Assembly: GCF_032362555.1 (NCBI RefSeq)
Contig: NC_083505.1
Span: 6,687,501-6,751,500, forward strand
DNA length: 64,000 bases
Direction of reading: 5' to 3'
Source of the DNA: Amyelois transitella
Lineage: Eukaryota > Arthropoda > Insecta > Lepidoptera > Pyralidae
Shown here: piece after piece, positions 13,161 through 24,200 of the stretch
Position numbering within the stretch: the stretch's first letter is position 1
How the letters are laid out: every line of letters begins with the position of its first letter
Translations under genes and position numbers: made by a program
Notes under the pieces: model-generated
The model's database searches: none
The model's input: only the letters and a program-made list of their open reading frames with translations
Told to the model about the DNA's origin: nothing

Positions 13161-15224
13161 TTTAAACAAATAGACAGCCAGCTAATGAAGTACAATTGAT
13201 ACAACACAAAAACGACACAAAAACTTCGGCAACATTCCAGATTGTCGTTACTAAAACAAATTTGGGTTAGACCATATCTAAGCTAATTAGGAAGACATAC
13301 CTCTACAAACGTATCATAAGCAACTGGTTTTCTCCACATTGTTGGTCAACTTACATTGAGTCACGCATCCCTCATCAGCTTGACGCGATTGACACCATGT
13401 CGTGTCGAGTCGCGTGCGCACTTGCGACCGCGACAGGACAGTGCTGCCGCCACCCGCTCCACTTCATCGTGTCGCCGCTATCGCTTTCACGTCGTGGTTA
13501 TCGCCCCACTGATAATCTGCATAGTGCGAACCGTTATTGAAAGCCACGGTACTAGTTTGTGCGTGAAGGCTACAATAGCGGCACTTTAATCTGATATTTA
13601 TTGACCGAGAGATCGAATGAGGCTGTAGTGAACGACCCAAATCTGGTGCTAATAATGCGTGTATGCAGTAGGTAGGTAATTTGCCACAATACACATTTTA
13701 TCAGGCAATTTGACACAATATAATTTCATAAAAGCATCTATTTCTAATTTTGGTAATATCTACCTACACAACTGTATTATGAGCTTCTTGTAGTGTTACC
13801 TCCAGTTAAATCATTTCAGTTACGGTTTGAAGGGCGTTGGGTGTTATTAAAATAAATTGCCAATTTTGAAATACAAAGTTCATAAAATTAAAAAGAGTTA
13901 AACATTAATGCTGGGCGTGGGATGGTGGCAAGCGGCAGGACGCGCGCGCGCCCTATCAATGATCAATTTTGGTTCCGACGAGATTATCTTTTGATCGGCG
14001 CAATTTCTCTTCGGTCTTGTTCTTGATACCATCGGAAGAACAACGGTTTGCATCGTTCTGCATAATTATAAACCTGGGATTTAATCCATGAATTCGCCGT
14101 ACTCGTATGAGTAAATATGAGTGGCGATACCTTATCTGAAGATAAACATTACAAAGTTATTTTATCTGTTACAACAAGAGAATTTAGAATATATTGCTTG
14201 CAAGTATTACTTTCAAAACTTATAATCAACACAATAATTAATAATGATTTCAGAAAATTTTACTATCTAACCATGATAAACGTGGAAATTAATAATTGTA
14301 TTGGTACCATAAAATCGAGAGCGCGGATCACAAGGAGGCGGCTGAAATAGAGAGCAAAGCAATCACAAACAATTTTCTATTACTATTTCTCGTTGGACAT
14401 ATTCCGACAACAAACACGATCGTCCCAAGCCGTGGGAATGCCCCAGTCGAGTAACGGACAGACGGACAAATGATGTTGGCCGATCTATTGCCTGTAATTG
14501 ATGACGACTATTGTACGCTTTTGAAAGAGCCCACGAATGTTTGTCTTCGTTTTGTTACCTTCTGTTTGTTTGTTACTTTTGTTAATCTGAAGTTGTTGCC
14601 TTAATTCGCGGTACCATTAACAAATTAACGCTCGTCGACGTAAGATTAATTCTTTCTATTATAGGCAGAGCTAACAGTGCCGTTAGTCCACTTGACATAG
14701 TAGACACGCGTTAAACAATTGATCTAATGTTAACAGGTTCAATAAAAATCTGATGCTGGAGCAACATAAAATAAGCCTTCAATAAGAATAGGTTTGATAA
14801 CAAGTCCATCATCATATCGAAGTAGTCCGAACTAAGGTACCTATAATAACAGACTATTACCTACTTATAAAAGTACTTTTTTACGTTAACGGAATATTTA
14901 TATTCTATGGTGCGGGGGAATCAAGTTCAAAAAGTGAATTTCTTACCGTAGGTACACAGGTACAGGTTATATACTATAAAAAACTGTAATTTTTTTCTGG
15001 TCTTTTCATACTGAAACCTAATATGTTTCTAACTCACAGAAGTAAAGTCAGTTACTCCTTGTCATAGATATAAGTTAATAATTATCGAGTATATTACCGG
15101 AACCGGAGTATAGCCCTCTCTCGGAACTTTTTTGCACAAAAAATGATACCTTCCAACATTTATATCTATCCTCTATTTGGAAAAATGCTTTCGTACACCT
15201 TTAACCAAAAAATCCAACCCTACT
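13161..15224. other. no gene seen; GC-rich islands 13370-13500 and 13915-13965
   Basis: The first island has open frames on both strands without domains. The second contains CGCGCGCGCG. No splice-supported exon could be argued. Confidence 0.4.
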
Positions 15225-16385
15225 TCCTTTTCTAATTACCGTCCTATATCCATCCTCCTATTTTTGTCTAAAATTCTTAAACGCTTAGTTCAGTAACAGT
15301 TAAACGGGTTCCTTCGGCTGAATCATATTCTTAATACCTATCAGTCAGGATTCCGTGCAGGACACAATACTACGTCGGCCCTTATCACTATCAGTGAAGA
15401 CATCCGTCTTGCTATGGATAATTCACAGATGACAATCCTCACATACAAATATACATACATATGGTCACGTCTATGTCCCTTGCGGGGTAGACAGAGCCAA
15501 CAGTGTTGAAAAGACGGAATGGCCACGTTCAGCTATTTGGCTTAATGATAGAATTGAGATTCAAATAGTGACAGGTTGCTAGCCCATCGCCTAAAAAGAA
15601 TCCCAAGTTTGTAAGCCTATCCCTAAGACAATCCTCACATTACAAGATTTAACGAATGCCTTCAACACGGTCGTCCTTCGGTTATTATGTGGTTCACTTC
15701 GTACCTCAGTGGCCGTCAGCAGTGTATCCGTATTGACGATAACCTATCGTCGTGGTGTCACATCTTGGCGGAGGTACCTCAAGGCGGTGTTCTCTCTCCT
15801 TTATTGTTCTCGCTTTTTATTAACCGTATCTCTTCGGTCTTCCTACCACCTTTTGCGGATGATCTTCAAATTTATTGTCATTCCTCCTCGGATGGTTTGC
15901 GTTCTGTAATATGCGACTATTAACACCGATTTGATGTGCATATCAGACTGGAGCAGATTTTTTGGCATAAAAGTGAATCCTACCAAAACGCAAGCAATTA
16001 TAATCGGCAGCCCTTATTTTGTTTCCCGTATAGACTGAAATTCTGTACCGTACAATAATGTGGTCATTCCTTTCAGTGACATGGTGAAACATTTGGGTCT
16101 TGGACATCTCACATTAATGATGTGAGCAGGAAAGTTTTTGTTGGTTGTCATAATTATGTATTTCATTTGTAGAGACATATTTTATTGTGTTTAGGTATAT
16201 TTAAACTTTGCATATTATTTTATATGTACTGCGCCAATCGCCTTTTTATTTTAATTTCCTCCCACCCTAAGGTTGACTGAAAGAGATTGCTTTAGCGATA
16301 AGTCCGCCTTTGTACCTCATTACCTGTGTATTTTTTCAGTTTTTCTTTTTCTTATGGTGCAATAAAGAGTCTATTTATCTATCTC
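15225..16385 (+). mobile_element. degenerate CR1/jockey-like LINE with reverse transcriptase remnants, split by a SINE
   Basis: Reverse transcriptase pieces can be read in order: RPISILLFLSKIL (about 15240), YQSGFRAGHNTTSALI (about 15340), then, after a nested SINE, LTNAFNTV, WFTSYLSGRQQ, VPQGGVLSPLLFSLFINR and the catalytic FADDLQIY (about 15850). Frameshifts and stops separate the blocks, so it is dead. The 3' end has the family block near 16280 and finishes GTGCAATAAAGAG plus TATC units. Closest relative in the window is the minus-strand LINE at 52215-54020. Confidence 0.8.
15445..15626 (-). mobile_element. SINE copy nested in a LINE, 5' truncated
   Basis: Minus orientation copy of the window's main SINE. 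It is bounded by the 14-bp target duplication GACAATCCTCACAT at 15431-15444 and 15627-15640, which restores the LINE reverse transcriptase sequence when the insert is removed. The 5' part of the SINE is missing. Confidence 0.85.
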
Positions 16386-19300
16386 AACCACACTAACAAT
16401 TAATTAAAAGTAAAAAACAGACACCTGTACTCGTGGATTATAAAAAGAAAGGGGAAGAACCTATTAGTAGACTTCTATATAAAGTTAGTGGCAAAGTGGA
16501 AAGCTATAGCGTCTGTCCCTTGGCCCGATAAGCCCCTCCAAATTGAAGTCTCCATCAGTTCAGTGCAAATTAATGCAGGCATTTCCATAACTGGCTTCAG
16601 TTAGCTGGCCGTATTGAAGATTATGATGAGTTAGTTGTTTTATTTTTATGCGACTTTTCGCATATATGTAGGTATAAGCGTAGTAGAAGTATGACGCTTC
16701 AAATTTGTTAAAAGTGCTACGACGCTAAATTGTTGTAGCAACTGTCCTACGGCGTAGCATATATGAAGATGTTAGTAGTTATGATGAACTAGAATGTAGA
16801 GTGCATTAAAAAAGATATTTTATATGATGCCTCATCAATGCCTTAAAATACAAATTTTACCAGAAATTCAATCAAGGAACACTGTAATCAATTGAATATT
16901 ACTACTTTCATAGGCCGATGCTTCAACCACCTAAGTTCCAACAGCTAAAGGATCAACAGATACAGAGCGAAATAGTTTATTTTTCCCTTTCGTGTCCGTA
17001 GCACTCTTACATAACATTTCTCATTGCTTTATCAGGTGTTGTATTACAAATTTCAGCATTTGTTAAAGACAACATGTAAGGCTTTGGCAAATAATGCTGA
17101 AAGCCAAGACTAACGAAGGCTAGCAAAAAGCATTTGTTGGTCCGGTAAGTACTTACTTACAGAAAAGACTGGCTGCCTGACTACGAACCACTTTTGGTAT
17201 TATTACGGCACCTAGTCACAGGTAAATTAATATTATTTCTCTTTCTCATCAGAAGTATGAGGTGATTTTTTGTTCTTTGATTCATAATTTTCTCTAAGTA
17301 CGTAACAAAGTTCAGTATCATTTATCAAGTAAACGTCCAACATTGTAAGTATTTATATAATTGATGCCGCAAGATAAATAAAAACATTAGCAACAGGTTT
17401 GCATAAATGTTGCGTAGGACCACGTCGACTGGAATTATAGATGTCTTCATTCAAAATTGCAGTAAGGGTGGTAGGCGAGTGGGTGATAAATATAGAAAAT
17501 AGCGCTGTGCGCCGGCGCCTGCGATTGCTATCAACGACATGAATCAGAGGCGTCGTCGCATCGGCGACCACCGGGCACGTTGCCACCGGCCGAGCCTATC
17601 GAATGCTTACTATGCATTTATGTTATGAAAGTAATATTTTTCCTATAGTTGGTTTAACTACATCCTTTATATAAGTCATTAAATTGATGTACATACAAGT
17701 TCTTTAGCATATCCAGATCCTAAAGACATGAATTTGAGTTCCCTGTTTAACATGAAGGTTGACTGTTAAATACTAATAGTTGTGGCATATTAAGTATTTT
17801 AAGGAAACGTTACAACTGAATTTATACAATAAAGTTTAAATAAATATAAACAAACTTCTTATAAATATTTAGCCCAAGCCATATTTAATTTAGCCCGCAC
17901 TGAAAATTTAGCCTAAGGCCCCGAGGTAAAAACGGTAGGGCAGGCTACTATACCGTATTAACTAATAACTAAAATTTCATATAGAACGTAGGTAGTCATT
18001 GATAGGGCCCTTTCCTCTTGGTCATACTAATTTGTCATACCAGGTTGACTTCAAGAATTGTAAAAGATTGTGGTCTACATAATCCCTTAGAATTCTTACT
18101 TTAGTCTTTTAATTAATCCTAGCTTCCGCCAGCGTATTCTCTCGCGTGTAAATTGGAGCCCTTGAAAAGCTTTTGCGTCGTGACAGTTGCAAATGTACTA
18201 ACAAACGTTCGCAGATATACTTATTAGTAGAAAAGAAGACTAATTTAAAAAGTGTCCTTATTTATTAGTAAAACAACATTCATTCCATTTTAGTACAAAT
18301 TTAATACAAACAATAAAAATCATATTATAAATCACAAAAAAATACTGTGAGTAATATAGAATTAGTAAATTCTTTTAATATCAAATTCGTAAAAGCATAC
18401 ACAAATATTATACACAATATATAAGTAAAAAAACCATAAGCGTAATCCCTATCCAGATCTTAAGTACGTAGGTATAAAAGTCTACGAATGTCGTTAATTT
18501 ATTACACTTTTAATTATACAACAAGTTTGAAAACATTACCTAAATATAAAGATACGTCTTTTCAGATACCTGGTGATGGAAAAATTCCCTCCTAGGAACA
18601 AGTTCGCCGTTGTGCATTAATATTTTTGTCATACTATGTACTTTTGTAAATTTGTTATGTTATATTAAAGTATTTACGAACAAATAACCTACTTACTAAT
18701 CATTAGCGTGAGTTAAAAATTTATAATTTTAAATTGTCACCATAAAAATAATTTAATAACCTACGTGTTAATACTACGTGAGTAATTTAGAGTTTCAGTT
18801 TTATCTGAGCACAAATGTAACAATATGGACCAGCCTAAATATATGTGAACATTATAATATCTAACACAAAAATTTCCAGAATATTATCAGGTCTTAAATT
18901 TTATTGCAATAAATGGTTTGTTTTATGCCGCGATACGATCAAGTTAAAGCAAAAAGTTATGAGCACAGTGCCCGCGGCGGTGGCGGCATGGGTCATTCAT
19001 TTAATTCTACTCTGTAAACACTGCCTTCTCATTATGCAATTGTTTTCCGATTTATGAGTACTTACAAAAAGATAAGAGATATGATTGAATATTTTATTTT
19101 TAGGTTTCCTTTATCTTAATTTTATTGATCATCTAATTTAACAAAATCAGAAATCGTCAAACAATAACGATGCAGAATTCGTAAAAAAATAAACTTACTC
19201 ATACAATGGTATATTATTAACATTGCAAAACCTGTTTTGCAATCTGTCCTAACTTACTCACTTGACAAACTATTTGTTGCTGTTACATAAACGGAGGACT

Positions 19301-19708
19301 TTTACACTATCAAAGAAAAGCATTCATATGCATATCAATACCAAAATTGTTGTGGGGATTTTATGACTTTATTGCACAAAATTACTGGAGGGATTCCGCG
19401 GATTAACCGTAACAGTACATGTCAATAACTCAAGTGGACGTGCAACTCCCGTCCGATGTTATGAACGATTTATCTGAATATCGCGGACTGTAATTATGGA
19501 ACTTGCGTTCGAATGCGCTGTTACAATTAAACTAGCGGTGCATTCGCCAAATAATAAATAAAAAAGATTACATCAATAACATTCATCGCCCTTTTTGAGA
19601 TTATGCATGCTTGTTTCAATTAACATTTCGTTAAATCAGTTTTTGATATTCGACGCCATGATATTATAATTATAATCGAGTCATAACCGAGTAATATGTA
19701 CTTATAAA
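16386..19708. other. no gene seen; GC-rich island 17505-17590
   Basis: Mostly AT-rich; 18240-18800 is extremely AT-rich. The island (GCGCCGGCGCCTGCG) is the only conspicuous feature. Confidence 0.4.
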
Positions 19709-19955
19709 TCCCTACTAATATTAAAAAATGTGAAAGTAACTCTGTTTGTCTGTCGAGTCTGATTGTCGTTCACGCCTAAACCACTGAAACGATTTGGATG
19801 AAATTTGGTACAGAGATAGAGTTGACTCTGTGGAATAAAATATACTTAGGTATATTTTCTTGAACAAAAAGGGGGAGAACGGGTTTAAAGCTGTATAACT
19901 GAACGACGATTGACAATGAACTTTTACCTCGTACGAAGTTGCGGGTAACAGCCAG
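19709..19955 (+). mobile_element. Helitron-like element, family C
   Basis: A|TCCCTACTAATATTAAAAAA start; interior has the AAACGATTTGGATGAAATTT type of block; 3' end GGGTAACAGCCAG|T with CCAG in place of CTAG. Confidence 0.55.
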
Positions 19956-20321
19956 TCGTATATATGTATGTGATGAATACTTACCATACCTAATGAAAAT
20001 ATCCTGTATCACAGTGATCATATAGCGCTCACTTATTACTAGTGCAATAATGATATGTATAGATGAAATCGTAATAATCTAATAACAATAAAAAGTAACA
20101 AGACTTCATGTGTCGCATTGGGGTTGAACAGTATTTCAAATGTAAAATCTAAAAAAAAATATTCGGAAATTGTAATTTGATAAAATAAATGACGTACCTA
20201 AGAACTTTTGTTAGGTAATCTTACAATATAAACAGATTTCGCTTTCAGTAAAGAAAAGGCAAATAGGCAGTAAAAAAAAAATTAATTGACATGTCTCATC
20301 TCAACTCCATACATCCTAAAT

Positions 20322-20404
20322 CATGACTTTATCTCTTACGGGGTCGACAGAAGAACAGTCCCGAAAAGACTCAAAAGCCACGTTCATCTAGATAGCTTAA
20401 ATGG
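20322..20404 (-). repeat. SINE copy, 3' fragment, diverged
   Basis: Retains TTACGGGGTCGACAG, AAAAGACTCAAAAGCCACGT and ends at the middle of the element. Confidence 0.45.
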
Positions 20405-21090
20405 CAGTAACGTATGACAAAAATAACAAAAAATTGTACTTTTAACTACACTATCGACACACATTCTGGACGGAATTTAAACGTAGATACGTTAAAATAC
20501 TGGAATGACTTAGACATATTCATAAACGCGAATTTATATGAGATTTAATCAGCGCCACCTAGTGGTAACGCGATAGCACTAATGCAACTCCATACAAACT
20601 CGCGTTTACTTGCTTGACGCGTTTGACCGAGTAAAACTCGCACTAACCGCTCTGACCGATGTCCATAATTAAAAAATATTTTGCTAAAAAAATCGATGTA
20701 GGAGATCTGTATATAACAAACTGAAGCCAAAAAAGGGACTTCTAGAATTTCTGTCGGTGTTTCTGTCTGTATGTTTGTACTCGCAGCACGCGAAAACTAA
20801 AGCTCCGATCTGAAGTTTACTAAGATGTTGATCTGGATATGTTCTAAGGCTTGATCCAACTTAAAAAAAATGGTACCTACAATACCTCTTTCCTCACCCT
20901 TCTAAGTCAGCTTATTTTCGTTTTACAGAGTATTAAGTCGCGAGTAAAAAATATTATCGAACAACTTTCAAAATTGTCCTAATTGTCAATTACTTTACAG
21001 TATAAAAAATTATAAAATATGGTGCATAATTTTAGATTTCACAAAATTTACCTATATTAATGTATTGATCAGTAGATACTGATATGATAT

Positions 21091-21127
21091 GTTTACTTTT
21101 TGAGGACAGTGTCCTCAATAAGTAAAC
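21091..21127. repeat. inverted repeat downstream of Eogt
   Basis: Arms 21091-21108 and 21110-21127 match at 17 of 18 positions (GTTTACTT...TGAGGACA). It lies 140 bases past the Eogt stop, possibly in its 3'UTR. Confidence 0.7.
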
Positions 21128-21266
21128 GTAACGAACTGAGCCAAACACAACCTATAGTTTGGAGAGAATCGACCTACGAGCCTCGAATAAACTAAAATAA
21201 TAAAGCTACGAAATAAAGTAATGACTTCATTGATGCTTTCAGTGTACAGTTATCGCGGATGTAAAA

Positions 21267-24200
21267 TCACAGTTCTTCGTGTGATCTCTTCAGAAGAGAA
21301 GCATCCACGAAGTTGTTGAAGTCCTGCCTCTTGCGTACGTGCTCGGCGCACTTGGCGACCAGTCTCAGGAACTCGGCCACGTCGAAAGAATAGTTCGTGA
21401 ACTTCGCGTGGGATCCGCCCCCAGGGCCACGACCCTGACGAAACAAAACGTTAGAATGGCAACACAGTTTACACTGTGCTTTGTGATTTCTGACACTTTA
21501 GAATAGGACCAGTCTATCTTTATTCCATGGATGTCTTACTATGACTAAGGGAACAGGCACATTCATCTAGTACAGCTTTTAGCATGATTCATTATGGGTC
21601 GAGTTAGAGTACCTAGTAAAGTTTGCGACGATAGACAGACTGACGAGAGTCCCGCGTGTAAAAACTTGACTTTCCCAATCCAGGATTATAATGAAAATGC
21701 GTACTCCGGGCTCTTCTCTAGAAGTCAGGATATAACCGGGATTAGCGCCAAGAAGACAAAATGGTGACACAGTTTGAAATTAACACGCACTTATTTGGTT
21801 CTTTCGTGGAAGTAATATAAATACGTATATATTTTATTTTACTTCCAGGACTTATAAGCATTTCTAAATCAACATTACAATAAAATCACTCCATATCTTT
21901 CCCATGGATGTCGTAAAAAGGATATGTTTATAACCTTGGGATTCCTCTTGTAGGCAATGGATTAGCAACCAGTCACTATGAATCTCAATTATATCATAAA
22001 GCCAAACAGCTGAACGTGGCCTTTCAGTCTTTTTAACTGTTATTGGCTCTCTTCTGACTGTTGGCTTTGTCTAACCCGCAAAGAATACAGACGTGACTAT
22101 ATGTATGTATGTTTAATTATTGTGCCATATTTAGGCCGGCACTTGAAAAATGGGTCAATCAAAGAAAGATAAAAATACAAACTATAAATGCAACAGAACA
22201 GACAAAAAGACAACCTGACAAAAGGTTCTTTTTTAGGTTTGGAAACTGAAAGATAACATTTAGGTATTACATCTATAGGTAAAATACCGACCTCGTCTTG
22301 TTGAACCAGTTTGTTTTTATCTTCCCAAGTCACGTACTTTAATCCCCGAAGTCTAGACAAATCCATGTAGCAGTTTGGATCTTCACAGTTGTACCTATAA
22401 CAACAATAGTATGTTATACTTTGGAATGCACTTCCCGATTCTGTTCAAGCTGCTCCGAGCCGCGCCAGTTTTAAGTCGCACGTAGTCTAGTTGTTTCTGA
22501 CTCAGTCATAAGAATGTATATGTTTGTTTAGTGTAGTTTATATGTATTAAGTATAGATTTATACTATATGTGTATGGTATAGAAAATATGTTTATGATAC
22601 ATTATTATTATTATCACCCACATAAAGATTCTCTGCTTAACCCAATAGTTGACTGTTAGATAATGCTATTAACATTAAGTCCGCCAATTGTACTTTACAA
22701 ATTGTAATTGTTACAATAAAGAATAAATAAAATAATAATAATACACACGAAGCTAATTATAATTTGTTGCAAAATTAATTTGTAATTGTTGAAAAAATTA
22801 CAACACATATGACCGGAAAGTCGGCAGTAAAACGGTTAATGTACCCAAATAAAATTGGACCGTTTACAGTCATATCCTAATACCGTGGCCGTATGTCTAT
22901 AATACTGATGTTACTAAACAATACTTTTAAGGTAGACCAGGCAGTAGGCAGATATGTATAACCATGATCCAATATGGATTAAGTTTGCGGAGATCAGACA
23001 GGAGGGTCCAGGATCATGCTCATAGGCGGACCCCGGGCTTCACCCCAGTGATACAACCGGCAACAAAGCCAGGAGGTAGGTAGAAATAGCAGAGGCATTG
23101 TCATAACTATAAAAAAACATCCAAGTAGTTATGAAACTCACAATTCAAATACAGCTGCCCAATCCGGCAAGAACAGGAGATGCGTCAAACCAGCACCATG
23201 CATTCCGATAAAAACATCCGTATTGTGTGTGATTTCCAACTGTTTCTTAAAAGGAACAGTCCTATCGTACACCACGCGTTGTACGTGGTAGTCCTCGACT
23301 TTAAGTAGTGCCTTAACAAGCTCTTTTTCGTTAAGTATAGATCTGAATGTTGTGCCCCTTGAAAGCAATGTCACCCTTACTTTTTTGTTCTCTCTTATAT
23401 TTAACCTTATGTTTAATGCATGCAGTATGTGCTTGGAAAATGCATGGAACAATCCACTTCCTTCACAGCCGTAGATCTAAAAAAAATTATCAAATTTAAA
23501 AATTACAATTTTTTAATTATATATTCAATAAGACTTTAAAAAGTATCGTGGTAAAGTTTAATTTCAAAATATAAGCATGCACATGCTCTTGACGTCAGTT
23601 CCAGACTGCGTCATAGCTGACGCGCTTATGTCCACTCCCGTCTTTTCGCTGCAGCCTTTGCAGGGCAACCTAACTCATAGGTATTGACTGCATGGTTACA
23701 AGGCCGTTTTTGAAGACCATTTATATTTTTATAGTATTGTACTTTGTGGTTTCCGGTACCAAAAGAAAAAACAAGACCACTACATGTCTTTCCAATGGAT
23801 GTTGTTTAAGGCGACTAAGAGATACGACTTAAACTTGGAGTTCTTTTTTTTAGGGATGGACTAGCAGCCTGTCCCTATTTGAATCTCATTTCTATTATTA
23901 AGCCAATTTATATGTATGTTCCACTCAAAACTTTATACTCACCACAGGTGTATTGTAGTAGAGTCCAAATATCATACGCGGCAAAAGTGGAAATACAACA
24001 TTTTTAAAACACACCACTTTGCCTCTAAATGTTTTTAAATCCCAAATGGGGTTGTTTGTGAATGCTTTGAATGTATCTTTAAATGCAGACTCATAGGTAA
24101 ATGTCTCCCAGATGAGAATGTGGTTATCTCTTGAAAACATTGAAGGATGTGTGGAGTTTACATGCAATGAAGCATATAAGTTGAAGAAATCGCAAAAATG

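Larger units (their letters stand above)
19956..21266. other. repeat-like DNA and Eogt 3' flank
   Basis: Contains a SINE fragment (20322-20404), a stretch at 20545-20900 that reads like an old non-autonomous element (GCGCCACCTAGTGGTAACGC; TTTCTGTCTGTATGTTTGTA) and the inverted repeat at 21091-21127. Confidence 0.4.
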
